Assembly (NCBI RefSeq): GCF_027533845.1
Contig: NZ_JAPZVN010000011.1
Location: 167,628-231,627 of the forward strand
Length of the DNA stretch: 64,000 nucleotides
Reading direction: 5' to 3'
Source of the DNA: Streptomyces sp. RPT161
Lineage (GTDB): Bacteria; Actinomycetota; Actinomycetes; Streptomycetales; Streptomycetaceae
A model generated the notes under the pieces. That model did no database searches and was not told the DNA's origin. It saw only the letters and a program-made list of their open reading frames with translations. Shown in pieces: positions 45,393 through 54,137 of this stretch. The stretch's first letter is position 1. Every line of letters starts with the position of its first letter. The translations under genes were made by a program, and so were the position numbers.

Positions 45393-46754
45393 ATGCGAAG
45401 AGTTCGTCCCCGGCCGCGCGCCGTGGCCGCAGCCGCCGGGGTCACCGCCCTGGTCGCCGCTGCGGCGCTTTCCCCGCTGAGCGGGTCGGCGGCCGCCGCG
45501 CCGCAGGTCAAGGCTGTTCCGGCGATCACTGGTCACACCCTGATCAAGGGCGTCGGCAGCCCGCTGACCACGGAGCAGTGCCAGGCGAAGTGGAAGCTCG
45601 CCTGCTACACACCGCTGCAGTACCGTCAGGCGTACAACCTGAACCCGCTGTACAAGAAGGGCGTCACCGGCAAGGGGCGCACGATCGTGATAGTCGACTC
45701 GTTCGGCTCGCCGACGGTCCAGCACGATCTGGACGTGTACAGCAAGCAGTTCGGCCTGCCGCACACCAAGGTCGAGGTCAAGAAGTGGGGCAACGTCCCG
45801 CCGTGGGACCCCAAGAACGCCGACATGACCGGCTGGGCGGGGGAGACCACCCTCGACGTCGAGATGGCGCACGCCATCGCGCCTGACGCCAAGATCGTCC
45901 TGATCGAGACCGCGGTCGCCGAGACCGAGGGTGTCACCGGTCTGCCGGAGATGATGGACGCCGAGAAGTGGGCGATCGACCACAACATCGGCGATGTCAT
46001 CACCCAGAGCTTCGGGGCCACCGAGAACACCTTCCCGGGCTTCGACAAGGGCGACTTCTCCAGCATCAACAACCTGCGCTACGCGTTCAAGGACGCGGCC
46101 AAGCACAAGGTGACGGTGCTGGCGTCCTCCGGTGACGGCGGCGCGACCGACAACACCGCGGACGGCAAGGGCTACTACAAGTACCGGGTGAACTCCTGGC
46201 CGTCCTCCGACCCGCTGGTGACCTCGGTCGGTGGTACGCAGCTGCACCTGAACGACAAGGGCGACCGCATCAAGCCCGAGAGCGTGTACAACGACCACGG
46301 CGCCGGTGGCGGCGGTCAGTCGCACGTCTTCACCCGCCCGGCGTTCCAGGACAGCGTGAAGAACGTGGTCGGCGCTCGCCGCGGCACCCCGGACATCTCC
46401 ATGGCCGCCGCCGTCGACGGTGGCGCCTGGGTCTACTCCAGCTACGACCCCACCTCGGTCGGTTGGGACGTCTCGGGCGGCACCAGCGAGGCCAGCCCGC
46501 TGTTCTCCGGCATCATCGCCCTGGCCGACCAGGTGGCCGGCCACCGGGTGGGCGACATCCACAAGGCGCTGTACAAGCTGAACAGCCTGTCGGCGCACAA
46601 CCCCTTCACCGGGATCGTGGACGTCAAGGACGGCACCAACAACAGCTACGCGGGCGTCACCGGCTACACCGCGGTGAAGGGCTACGACATGGCGACCGGC
46701 GTCGGCACCGTCGACGCGGCCCGCTTCGTCCCGGCGCTCGCGCGCCTGAGCTGA
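45393..46754 (+). CDS. Secreted S53-family (sedolisin) serine peptidase 2
   Basis: A 453-residue exported peptidase. Signal peptide MRRVRPRPRAVAAAAGVTAL to SGSAAAA. The triad is Glu and Asp in WAGETTLDVEMAHAIAP (E-x3-D) and Ser in SGGTSEASPLFSG, with the oxyanion Asp in LASSGDGG. A C-terminal AHNPFTGIVDVKDGTNN loop is the S53 calcium site region. Like its neighbour it lacks the usual pro-domain. It is only moderately similar to peptidase 1, so it is not a recent copy. The ATG at 45393 follows AAGGAGAG. Confidence 0.92.
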   Translation: MRRVRPRPRAVAAAAGVTALVAAAALSPLSGSAAAAPQVKAVPAITGHTLIKGVGSPLTTEQCQAKWKLACYTPLQYRQAYNLNPLYKKGVTGKGRTIVIVDSFGSPTVQHDLDVYSKQFGLPHTKVEVKKWGNVPPWDPKNADMTGWAGETTLDVEMAHAIAPDAKIVLIETAVAETEGVTGLPEMMDAEKWAIDHNIGDVITQSFGATENTFPGFDKGDFSSINNLRYAFKDAAKHKVTVLASSGDGGATDNTADGKGYYKYRVNSWPSSDPLVTSVGGTQLHLNDKGDRIKPESVYNDHGAGGGGQSHVFTRPAFQDSVKNVVGARRGTPDISMAAAVDGGAWVYSSYDPTSVGWDVSGGTSEASPLFSGIIALADQVAGHRVGDIHKALYKLNSLSAHNPFTGIVDVKDGTNNSYAGVTGYTAVKGYDMATGVGTVDAARFVPALARLS

Positions 46755-46786
46755 CCCTCTTCCCGGGAGCGCTGAGCGCCTCGAAG

Positions 46787-46828
46787 CGGAAGGCCCGGAT
46801 CCGTGCAACCACGGATCCGGGCCTTCCG
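46787..46828 (+). terminator. 19-bp hairpin terminator
   Basis: CGGAAGGCCCGGATCCGTG (46787-46805) pairs perfectly with its complement (46810-46828) around a CAAC loop, 33 bases after the S53 peptidase stop and 27 bases from the facing MarR gene stop. Confidence 0.9.
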
Positions 46829-46854
46829 GCGTTCGCGCACCGTCCGCACGGTCC

Positions 46855-47355
46855 TCACTGGTGCCAGGGCCCGCCGGCCCGCACCTCGCGCACATACCGC
46901 TCGATGAGCCTTCGCAGTACCAGAACGGTGGCGTCGATGTCCCGCTCGTCGATGTCGTGCAGCGCCTCGCGCAGGCGCTCGTGGTTCGAGCGGCGCAGCC
47001 GCACCAGCACCGAGGTGCCCTTTGGCGTGATCGTGATGTTGCGCGCGCGGCGGTCGGTCGGGTCGGGGGTGCGCTCCACCAGCCCCTGGAGCTGGAGTTG
47101 GGCCACCTGGCGGGTCACATGGGACGGCTCCACCAGCAGCCGGGCGGCCAGGTCGCCGACCCGGCAGGAACCGCCGTCGTTCTCCAACGCCATCAGCAGG
47201 TGCACATCCGACCTGCCGATCTGGACTTCCGCCCGGCTCACCGAGCGGTCATGCGCCTGCGGACGGGTGAGCAGGTAGGACAGGGTGAGCAGAACACGGT
47301 CGAGTGCCGCGGTGGCGTCGGCGGCATCAGGGGCGTCGGCGGCGGCGTCGGACAT
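46855..47355 (-). CDS. MarR-family regulator
   Basis: A 166-residue winged-helix repressor. N-terminal helices (LDRVLLTLSYLLTRPQAHDR) form the dimer interface, the HTH is GGSCRVGDLAARLLVEPSHV and TRQVAQLQLQGLVER, and the wing is PDPTDRRARNITITPKG. DRRAR is the typical MarR wing. It is divergent from the ferredoxin-P450 operon, which it very probably controls. The 188-base gap contains a clear palindrome. Confidence 0.9.
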   Translation of the reverse strand: MSDAAADAPDAADATAALDRVLLTLSYLLTRPQAHDRSVSRAEVQIGRSDVHLLMALENDGGSCRVGDLAARLLVEPSHVTRQVAQLQLQGLVERTPDPTDRRARNITITPKGTSVLVRLRRSNHERLREALHDIDERDIDATVLVLRRLIERYVREVRAGGPWHQ

Positions 47356-47467
47356 GGCGGAACTCTAGTCCCGCGGGGCACCCCGGACGCCAGATCACCT
47401 GGAATCGGCCAACTTCTGTCCGGCCCCGCCGACCCCTTGTTTCCGTGCCGGGCGCGGGAGTTAGCGT

Positions 47468-47486
47468 GGCAACAGCATTAATTGCC
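47468..47486. promoter_or_regulatory. Candidate MarR operator
   Basis: GGCAACAGCATTAATTGCC has GGCAA/TTGCC arms around an AT-rich centre. A further TTGCC half-site follows at 47503-47507. It lies between the divergent MarR and ferredoxin genes and covers the probable promoter. Confidence 0.5.
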
Positions 47487-47543
47487 TTTGTTAGGTATCT
47501 AGTTGCCCAGGTATACGGGTCGACCCGATGGAGGACAGGGCCC

Positions 47544-47741
47544 ATGCGAGTCAGCGTCGACACCCACCGCTGTTGCGGCTCCGGCCAGTGCGTGCTGGCC
47601 GTCCCCGACGTCTTCGACCAGCGCGAGGAGGACGGCATCGTCCGGCTCCTCGAACAGCGGCCGCCCGCCGAACTCCACGCCGAGGTCCGTACCGCCGCCA
47701 CCGTCTGTCCGTCCGGAGCCATCGAAGTGCACGAGGCGTAA
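47544..47741 (+). CDS. 3Fe-4S ferredoxin
   Basis: A 65-residue ferredoxin, the electron carrier for the following P450. Cluster ligands are in HRCCGSGQCVLAVP and ATVCPSGAIEV, i.e. Cys10/11, Cys16 and a late Cys, with the fourth ligand site replaced as in 3Fe-4S types. VFDQREEDGIVRLL is the family segment. The ATG at 47544 follows GGACAGGG. It lies 72 bases ahead of the P450 gene. Confidence 0.92.
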   Translation: MRVSVDTHRCCGSGQCVLAVPDVFDQREEDGIVRLLEQRPPAELHAEVRTAATVCPSGAIEVHEA

Positions 47742-47813
47742 CCGCGCCGGCGCACCCGCCCCAGGGGGCGCGCCGTACGCGTTCCGCACCTGACCGTGAA
47801 GGAGAGATCCGCG

Positions 47814-49013
47814 ATGACGACCGCGCACCCCATAGCACCGCCGAACTTCCCCGCACCCCGCGGCGCCTGCCCCTTCGCCCCGCCACCGGCCTACGAGCAG
47901 GCGCGCCGGGAGCAGCCGGTGAGCCGGGTCACGCTGTGGGACGGTTCGCAGTGCTGGCTGGTCACCCGGCACGCCGATGTCCGCAGCGTACTGCGTGACC
48001 AGCGGTTCAGCGCCGACGCCCGGCACCCCGGCTTCCCGTTCGTCACCGACGGCCGTCGGGCGCTGGCCAACGAGAGCACCAGCTTCATCCGCCTTGACGA
48101 CCCCGAGCACGCCCGGCTGCGCCGCATGCTCACCGCCGACTTCATGATCAAGAAGACCGAGGCGCTACGGCCGCGCATACAGCGCATCGTGGACGACTTC
48201 CTCGACCGGATGGTCGCACACGGCGCGCCCGCCGACCTGGTCTCCGAATTCGCCCTGCCCATACCGTCGTTGGTGATCTGTCTACTGCTCGGAGTCGACT
48301 ACGGCGACCACGGGTACTTCCAGGAACGCAGCCGGGTCCTGCTGCACAACCACTCGACTGCCGATGAGGTCCGGCAGGCCCGCGAGGAACTGACCGAATA
48401 CCTCGGCCGGCTGGCGGAGGCCAAGCGGCGCGAGCCGGATGACGGCATCATCAGCCGACTGGTGGCGCGCGGTGAGCTGACCGACGAGGAAGTGGCCGCC
48501 ACCTGCCTGCTCCTGCTGGTCGCGGGCCATGAGACCACCGCCAACATGACCTCGCTGTCCACCCTGGCGCTGCTGCGCGACCCGGCCCAACTGGCCAGGC
48601 TGCGGGCCGAACCGGCGCTGATCAAGCCCGCGGTCGAGGAGATGCTGCGGTTCCTGAGCATCGTGCACTCCGGGCTGCCCCGGGTCGCGACCGAGGACGT
48701 GCAGGTGGGCGGCGAGACCATCCGCGCGGGCGAGGGCGTGCTGTGCATGATCTCCGTCGCCAACCGGGACGAGGAGGTGTTCGAGGGCGCGGACCGACTC
48801 GACATCGGCCGCGAGTCCCGCCGCCATGTCGCGTTCGGCTTCGGCGTCCACCAGTGCCTCGGACAGCCGCTGGCGCGGGTGGAGTTGCAGATCGCGGTCG
48901 AGACGCTGTTCCGGAGACTGCCCAAGCTGCGGCTGGCGATCCCGTACGAGGACATCCGCTTCCGTACCGAGATGGCGATCTACGGTGTTCACGAACTGCC
49001 GGTGACCTGGTGA
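47814..49013 (+). CDS. Cytochrome P450, CYP105-like
   Basis: A 399-residue soluble P450 mono-oxygenase. Oxygen-binding I-helix AGHETTANM, the K-helix ExxR in VEEMLRFL, the meander, and the heme ligand loop FGFGVHQCLGQPLARVE are all present. FAPPPAYEQAR near the N-terminus and LDDPEHARLRRMLTADF are seen in the CYP105 group. Substrate unknown; CYP105 enzymes are broad xenobiotic or late-tailoring oxidases. It pairs with the upstream ferredoxin and is probably repressed by the divergent MarR protein. A reductase is not present here. Confidence 0.93.
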   Translation: MTTAHPIAPPNFPAPRGACPFAPPPAYEQARREQPVSRVTLWDGSQCWLVTRHADVRSVLRDQRFSADARHPGFPFVTDGRRALANESTSFIRLDDPEHARLRRMLTADFMIKKTEALRPRIQRIVDDFLDRMVAHGAPADLVSEFALPIPSLVICLLLGVDYGDHGYFQERSRVLLHNHSTADEVRQAREELTEYLGRLAEAKRREPDDGIISRLVARGELTDEEVAATCLLLLVAGHETTANMTSLSTLALLRDPAQLARLRAEPALIKPAVEEMLRFLSIVHSGLPRVATEDVQVGGETIRAGEGVLCMISVANRDEEVFEGADRLDIGRESRRHVAFGFGVHQCLGQPLARVELQIAVETLFRRLPKLRLAIPYEDIRFRTEMAIYGVHELPVTW

Positions 49014-49052
49014 CGGCGGAGTCACGGTGACCGGCGGCCCGTGAGGGCCGAT

Positions 49053-49092
49053 GGCCTGGACCGCTCCCGACCGCTCCGGGACGGTCCAGGCC
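49053..49092. terminator. Bidirectional hairpin terminator
   Basis: GGCCTGGACCG pairs with CGGTCCAGGCC, with an inner TCCCG/CGGGA stem, between the convergent P450 and secreted protein genes. Confidence 0.7.
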
Positions 49093-49152
49093 CATCCGCG
49101 TCCGGCGGCCTCGCCCCGAGGCGCGCTCCGCCGAACACGCCGTTGGCGGAGG

Positions 49153-49878
49153 TCAGTTGGGTGCGGCCGCGCCGGGGGCCGCGGGAGCGCTGCGCTTCGC
49201 CTTGGGGGCGCTCGGCGCGCTGGGCTTGGCGGGTACGGCCGTGGAGCCGGGCGCCGCGGGCGTGATGGTGACGGTGCTCGGCAGGCTGGGGCTCTGGCTC
49301 AGGCCCGGCACGCTCACCGCGGGCAGACCGCTGGCGGTGAGGACGGCGTTCACGACGTTGAGGGTGGACAGCAGGGCGGCGTTCACCGCGTCGAGGATGT
49401 TCGTCGGGTTGTTCGCGTCCACGGCCTGGACCACGGAGTTCAGCCGTGCCTCGAGTTGGTTGACCGCCTTGGCGATCAGGGCGTCGGTGGCGTCGGTGCT
49501 GGGCGTCGGGTCCGCGACCTTGCCGGAGGCGCCGTGCTTCCCGGCCTTGCGCGGCTTCGCGTTCATGCCGGCCCTGGTGGTCCTCGACGTGGCGGCGACG
49601 TCGTCGAGCTGCCGCTTCGCCTGGTCGACCAGCCGGGTGATCTTGGCCGGATCCCGCTTGTCGGTCATGGCGGCCTGGAGCGACTCGACGGCCTTGCTGA
49701 CCGCGCCGAGGTTCGCCAGTCGGCCGAGCACCACGGCCGGGTCCGGAGCCGGTGCGTGGGCGACGGGCCGGGCGGGCGGCTCGGCGGTGACGGCGGCCGC
49801 GGCACCGACGGTGCCGAGCGTCATCGCGGCGACGGTGGCGGAAGAGATGAGGATGCCGGTCTTCCGGGATATGCGCAT
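49153..49878 (-). CDS. Secreted alanine/proline-rich protein
   Basis: A 241-residue exported protein. Signal peptide MRISRKTGILISSATVAAMT to AAAA. Then a helical, lysine-rich region (VLGRLANLGAVSKAVESLQA; ITRLVDQAKRQLDDVAA; ALIAKAVNQLEARLNSVVQA) and a long tail of Ala/Pro/Ser/Lys (PAKPSAPSAPKAKRSAPAAP) with no sorting signal. The tail looks wall-spanning or disordered. No enzyme motif is seen. The ATG at 49878 has an AAGGGA site. It is convergent with the P450 gene. Confidence 0.65.
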   Translation of the reverse strand: MRISRKTGILISSATVAAMTLGTVGAAAAVTAEPPARPVAHAPAPDPAVVLGRLANLGAVSKAVESLQAAMTDKRDPAKITRLVDQAKRQLDDVAATSRTTRAGMNAKPRKAGKHGASGKVADPTPSTDATDALIAKAVNQLEARLNSVVQAVDANNPTNILDAVNAALLSTLNVVNAVLTASGLPAVSVPGLSQSPSLPSTVTITPAAPGSTAVPAKPSAPSAPKAKRSAPAAPGAAAPN

Positions 49879-49976
49879 GGGGGTCAATCCCTTCACATAC
49901 GTGGCGGGGTTCAGACTCGACCACCGTGCGAGAGGCCACCACGCAGCGCAACTCGCGGTAAGCCATACGTGACGAA

Positions 49977-50014
49977 GGGGCGGGTCCGCGCCGCGTACGC
50001 CACGGACCCGCCCC
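49977..50014 (-). terminator. Hairpin terminator after the trypsin-like protease gene
   Basis: GGGGCGGGTCCG (49977-49988) pairs with CGGACCCGCCCC (50003-50014), 18 bases past the stop of the minus-strand protease gene. Confidence 0.75.
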
Positions 50015-50031
50015 ACCGCTCACGGACGCCG

Positions 50032-50994
50032 TCAGGCGGCCGGCTGACCGCCGCCCGCGGGCGGATCGCCGAGCACGGCGTGGACGTACAGCGCGAGCGT
50101 GTCCTTGGTGAAGTACGAGCTGTAGGAGATGTCGGGAGTGTCACCGCCGGTGTGGTATCCGCCGATGACGCCGATCAGCGCGTAGCCGAACGGATCCCGC
50201 ACCAGGAACGGCCCGCCGGAGGTGCCGTCGATGTACGCCGCACAGGCGATCTCCAGGAAGTCACCGGGCGCGCCCGGGTCGGTGCTGGTGTACTTGTGCG
50301 TGGACGACCAGCAGTCCAGCGGCTTGGGGTGGCTGGCGTCGCTGAACCCCGGATATCCGATCAGCCGCACATGGGAATGTGCGTACCCGGAGTAGACCGC
50401 CAGGTCGAAGCCACCGGCCACATCCTCCACCTCGCGCCCGTCCTGCCGTGGCGCCAACCGCTCCACCGAGTAGTCCCAGCGGGCGCCTTTGCCCGAACCC
50501 AGCGCGTAGTACCGGGGGTCGATGTATATCGCCGAGACCGGGAAGATGCCGAACGGCTTCAGCCCGTCGTGGTACTGCGGGACGAACGACAGATGCCTCT
50601 TGGGGTCCGGGTGGCTCAGGCAGTGCCCGGCGCTGACCACCAGATCGCGCCGCGGGCTGCGTACGACGGTGCCGCCGCAGAAGCGGCCGATGTTCTTGCC
50701 GTCGGTCCAGAAGAACGTGCCCACCTGCGGTATCCCGTTGAACGGGTGGCTCGGCGGCACGGTCGCCTCGGACCGTACGGACGCCTTGGCCGGCTTGCTG
50801 TCCTGGACCGGTTGGGCCGCCTCCATGCGCCGCGCCGTCCAGTACGAGTCGTCGCCGCCCGCGGACGTCGGCGCCGAGGCGCCGGGCGCGGGGGGTGGCG
50901 GTGCGGCGGCGTACGAAGCGGGGCCGCCGTAGGCGACGGCCAGGGCTGTGAGGAGCAGGAGGGCCAGGGCACGGAGAGCACTCGATCTGCACAT
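50032..50994 (-). CDS. Secreted trypsin-like serine protease
   Basis: A 320-residue exported S1-type peptidase. Signal peptide MCRSSALRALALLLLTALAV to ASYAAA. The triad is visible: His in VVSAGHCLSHP, Asp in GGFDLAVYSGY and Ser in DGTSGGPFLVRD. Between signal and domain is a proline-rich linker (APPPPAPGASAPTSAG) and a pro-like segment. It resembles V8/glutamyl-endopeptidase-type S1 enzymes more than trypsin itself. The ATG at 50994 has a GGAGGA site. Confidence 0.88.
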   Translation of the reverse strand: MCRSSALRALALLLLTALAVAYGGPASYAAAPPPPAPGASAPTSAGGDDSYWTARRMEAAQPVQDSKPAKASVRSEATVPPSHPFNGIPQVGTFFWTDGKNIGRFCGGTVVRSPRRDLVVSAGHCLSHPDPKRHLSFVPQYHDGLKPFGIFPVSAIYIDPRYYALGSGKGARWDYSVERLAPRQDGREVEDVAGGFDLAVYSGYAHSHVRLIGYPGFSDASHPKPLDCWSSTHKYTSTDPGAPGDFLEIACAAYIDGTSGGPFLVRDPFGYALIGVIGGYHTGGDTPDISYSSYFTKDTLALYVHAVLGDPPAGGGQPAA

Positions 50995-51179
50995 GGGCGG
51001 TTCCTCCACGGGAAACGAGGTGCGGGACCGGCGGCACGAGCGGCACAACGCTGCCATCGTCGTACGAACTGAGGGTGAGTGACGAGTGGTCAGCGCGCGA
51101 ATACCCGGGGAGCACGGGAGTCCAGGGGTTGCCGGGCCATTCTCAGGAACCGTTCAGTATCGGTCCCTATCAACTCCGC

Positions 51180-53210
51180 ATGGACTCAACGCGACACACA
51201 CAAGCACCGACGACGCACCGCAGGCGCGGCCGGGTCCGGCGCGCCGTACCGTTCCTCGCCGCCGCGACCGCGCTGGTGGCAGCGGGCACCGCCGTCGTCG
51301 CCAATGCCGGTCCCGTCCGGCCCGCCGCCGCACCGCGGGTCGACGGCAACCGCATCGACGTGCCCGTCCAGGGCGGCACCGCCAGCATCGACACCGCATC
51401 GCTGCGGGTCACCGCGCGCACCGACGACGGCCGCACGGTACGGCTGTCCGACGCGCCCGCCACCGCACCCGGCACCCCGGGCCGGATCACCGCCTCCGAC
51501 GGCGCCGCGCACTGGAGCTACGCCGGATCCGGGCTGGACTTCACCGCCCGCGCCGACCACGGGCGGTTGAGCGTCACCGCCGCCGCCCATCGCGACACCA
51601 CCTTGAACTGGCCCGTAACCGGCACCGACCCGGCCACCGACGCCGTCCAGTTCCCGCGCGGTGAGGGGCTGTCCGTCCCCGTCGGCGACCGCTTCTGGAA
51701 CTCCTCGGCCGCCGGGCTCGCGGGCAGTGCCGCCGACATGTCCGCCGACCTGAGCATGCCCATGTGGGGCTACACGCTCCGCGGCACCGGGCGAGGCGTC
51801 AGCTACCTGGTGCCCACCGACATCGGCAGCACCCTGAGCTTCAGCTCCGACCAGGGCCGACTGCACACCACGACCAGCCACAAGTTCTCGCACGCCGACG
51901 CCACCGACGACTACACGGTCACCTTCGCGCTGACCGACGGCTCCCCGGTCGCCCCGGCGGTCGACTACCGCGGCTGGCTCTCGCAGCACGGCCAGCTCGG
52001 CAGCCTGCGCGACAAGATCGCCGCCAATCCGCAGAACGCCAAGCTGCTCGGCGCCTTCCACGCCTACCTGTGGGGCGACGCCCGTACCCCGGACGGCATA
52101 GCCAAGCTGAAGAAGCTGGGCGTCTCCCGGATGTGGCTCGGTTACGACGCCGACGGCTCACCGATGAGCGCCGCGGCGGTGACCGCCGCCAAGAAGGCGG
52201 GGTACCTGGTCGGGCCGTACGACTCATGGGCCAACGGGCAGGACCCGAAGACCTCGGACAGCCCCACCTCCAGCTGGCCCGGCACCGTGTACCCCGACTT
52301 CTGTGTACAGGGCGCCGACGGCAAGCCGGTTCCCGGCTTCCACGACCGCGGCTGCTACCTCAGCTCGCAGGCCTTCGAACAGGCGGAGCCCAGCCAGCAC
52401 TACCTGGCCGAACGCACCCGGCAGATGACCGCCAACGGCGTCAACAGCTACTTCCTGGACGTGGACGCCGCTGGCGAGCTGTACCAGGACCACAGCGCGG
52501 CGCACCCGATGACCCAGGCCCAGGACCGTGCCAACCGGCTGGCCCGGATGAAGCGGCTGTCCGCGGGCGACAAGCTGGTCCTCGGCTCGGAAGCGGCCGG
52601 TTCCTGGGCCAACCAGGTGCTGGCCTACGACCACGGCTCCGCGACACCCGTCGCCGACGGCCTGTGGCCGCTGGAGAAGGACCGGCAGACCTGGGGCGGC
52701 TACGCTCCGGCGAAGGCGCCCGGCGTCTTCTTCAAGCCGGTCGACCTGCCCGCCGACCTGGCGACCGCGATGTACGACCCGAAGTACCGGGTGCCGCTCT
52801 ACGAGACCGCCCTGCACGACTCCGTGGTCAACGTGGAGCGCTGGGAGCTGTCGTTCGACAAGCTGCCGCAGCAGAGGAACACCCGCGCGCTGCTGGCCAT
52901 GCTGTACAACGTGCCGCTCAACTTCGTGCTGGACGGGCCGTCGTTGCAGCAGCACGGCGCCGAACTCGCCTCTCTTCAGAAGTACTTCGCACCGCTGCAC
53001 GAGGCCGCCGGCACCCAGCCGATGACCTCGTTCCGCTACCTCACCGACGACCACCAGGTGCAGCGCACCGTCTTCGGTGACGGAACGCTGACCGTGACCG
53101 CCAACTTCGGCACCACTTCCCACGACGGGCTGGCCGGCGGGTGCGTGGACGCCACGCTGCGCGGACAGCACGGTACGCACCGGCTCTGCCCGGCCAAGGT
53201 CACGGGCTGA
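51180..53210 (+). CDS. Secreted glycoside hydrolase-like protein (GH101/DUF5696-like)
   Basis: A 676-residue exported protein. After a signal (RRGRVRRAVPFLAAATALVA) there is a beta-sandwich (about 50-290) and then a TIM-barrel-like region: LLGAFHAYLWGDARTPDGI, VSRMWLGYDADGSPMS, YLVGPYDSWANGQDP, NSYFLDVDAAGELYQDH and LVLGSEAAGSWANQVL. The Asp in FLDVDA and the Glu in GSEAAG sit where GH101-type nucleophile and acid/base lie. A small beta domain closes it. I think it is a glycosidase on alpha-linked sugars, but family and substrate are uncertain. The start is an ATG at 51180 in a longer open frame. Confidence 0.6.
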   Translation: MDSTRHTQAPTTHRRRGRVRRAVPFLAAATALVAAGTAVVANAGPVRPAAAPRVDGNRIDVPVQGGTASIDTASLRVTARTDDGRTVRLSDAPATAPGTPGRITASDGAAHWSYAGSGLDFTARADHGRLSVTAAAHRDTTLNWPVTGTDPATDAVQFPRGEGLSVPVGDRFWNSSAAGLAGSAADMSADLSMPMWGYTLRGTGRGVSYLVPTDIGSTLSFSSDQGRLHTTTSHKFSHADATDDYTVTFALTDGSPVAPAVDYRGWLSQHGQLGSLRDKIAANPQNAKLLGAFHAYLWGDARTPDGIAKLKKLGVSRMWLGYDADGSPMSAAAVTAAKKAGYLVGPYDSWANGQDPKTSDSPTSSWPGTVYPDFCVQGADGKPVPGFHDRGCYLSSQAFEQAEPSQHYLAERTRQMTANGVNSYFLDVDAAGELYQDHSAAHPMTQAQDRANRLARMKRLSAGDKLVLGSEAAGSWANQVLAYDHGSATPVADGLWPLEKDRQTWGGYAPAKAPGVFFKPVDLPADLATAMYDPKYRVPLYETALHDSVVNVERWELSFDKLPQQRNTRALLAMLYNVPLNFVLDGPSLQQHGAELASLQKYFAPLHEAAGTQPMTSFRYLTDDHQVQRTVFGDGTLTVTANFGTTSHDGLAGGCVDATLRGQHGTHRLCPAKVTG

Positions 53211-53296
53211 AAGGCCGGTTGAGGGCCGGGGACGGTCGACGGGCGCGGGCGGCTGACCGTAACGATCCGGCCGCACGAGGGAGGGACATTTCCGCC

Positions 53297-54043
53297 ATGG
53301 GCATGGAAGTGTTGTCCCCCCATTGTCCGGAAGACGGGAACACCGTGGTCAGAGCAGGTCTGGAGAAGGATCCGGCGGAGGTCTCCGCCATGTTCGACGA
53401 GGTCGCGCAGGGCTATGACCGCACCCGGGCCCGGCTGTGGCTCGGCCGGATGAGCAGTTGGGGCCGGCAGATGGCCGAAACCGTTCAGGCCGGCCCCGGC
53501 CGCCGGATCCTCGATGTCGCGGCGGGCACCGGTACCTCTGGGATGGCGTTGACCGCGCGGGGCGCGCGGGTCGTAGCCTGCGACTTCTCGGCGAGCATGC
53601 TGGCCATAGGCCGCAGTCGGCATCCGGCGATGGACTTCGTCGTCGGCGACGGCCACCAACTGCCTTTTCCCGACGGGACGTTCGACGCGGTGACCATATC
53701 CTTCGGGTTGCGCAACGTCGCCGACTCCTCGCGGGTGCTGGCCGAGATGCTCCGGGTCACCCGGCCCGGTGGGCTGCTGACGGTATGTGAGTTCAGCCTG
53801 CCGGAGACACCGTTGCGGCGTGCTCTGTTCCGCGCGTACCTGCGGCATCTCGTGCCGCTGATCGCCCGCAGGGTGAGCAGCAATCCGGAGGCGTACGCCT
53901 ACCTGGGTGAGTCCATCGAGGACTGGCCGGATCCGGCGGTCCTCGGCGCGCGCATCGCCGCCGCCGGATGGGAACGGGTCCACTGGCGCCCGCTGGACGG
54001 CGGGGTGGTACACCTGCACAGCGGCACCGCCCCGTTGCGCTGA
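53297..54043 (+). CDS. UbiE/MenG-family methyltransferase
   Basis: A 248-residue class I methyltransferase. FDEVAQGYDRTRARLWLG, motif I ILDVAAGTGTSGMALTARGA, the DFSASMLAIGRSR ribose site and FDAVTISFGLRNVADSSRVL with RPGGLLTVCEFSLPETPLRR match the UbiE/MenG group, which methylates demethylmenaquinone. It differs from the usual streptomycete MenG in its N-terminus (extra MGMEVLSPHCPEDGN), so it may be a paralogue with another quinone-like substrate. The ATG at 53297 follows GGAGGG; GTG 53345 is possible. Confidence 0.85.
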   Translation: MGMEVLSPHCPEDGNTVVRAGLEKDPAEVSAMFDEVAQGYDRTRARLWLGRMSSWGRQMAETVQAGPGRRILDVAAGTGTSGMALTARGARVVACDFSASMLAIGRSRHPAMDFVVGDGHQLPFPDGTFDAVTISFGLRNVADSSRVLAEMLRVTRPGGLLTVCEFSLPETPLRRALFRAYLRHLVPLIARRVSSNPEAYAYLGESIEDWPDPAVLGARIAAAGWERVHWRPLDGGVVHLHSGTAPLR

Positions 54044-54050
54044 CCGGGGA

Positions 54051-54087
54051 GTGCGGGGGCGGCGCCGGACCGTGCCGCCCCCGACAC
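54051..54087 (+). terminator. Hairpin terminator
   Basis: GTGCGGGGGCGGC pairs with GCCGCCCCCG-A-CAC with one bulged A, directly after the methyltransferase stop. Confidence 0.75.
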
Positions 54088-54137
54088 GTGCTGACGGCAA
54101 TGCGCCGCGCGGGCAGCCGGGGGGAAGAATCGGCAGC

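Noticed and set aside
45273..46895. A 540-codon open frame opposite S53 peptidase 2.
   Set aside because: Antisense to a gene with a complete catalytic triad and a signal peptide; no motif of its own.
46855..54043. A secondary-metabolite gene cluster around the P450, methyltransferase and exporter.
   Set aside because: No core biosynthetic gene (PKS, NRPS, terpene synthase, RiPP precursor) is present; the genes are in separate units with their own terminators.
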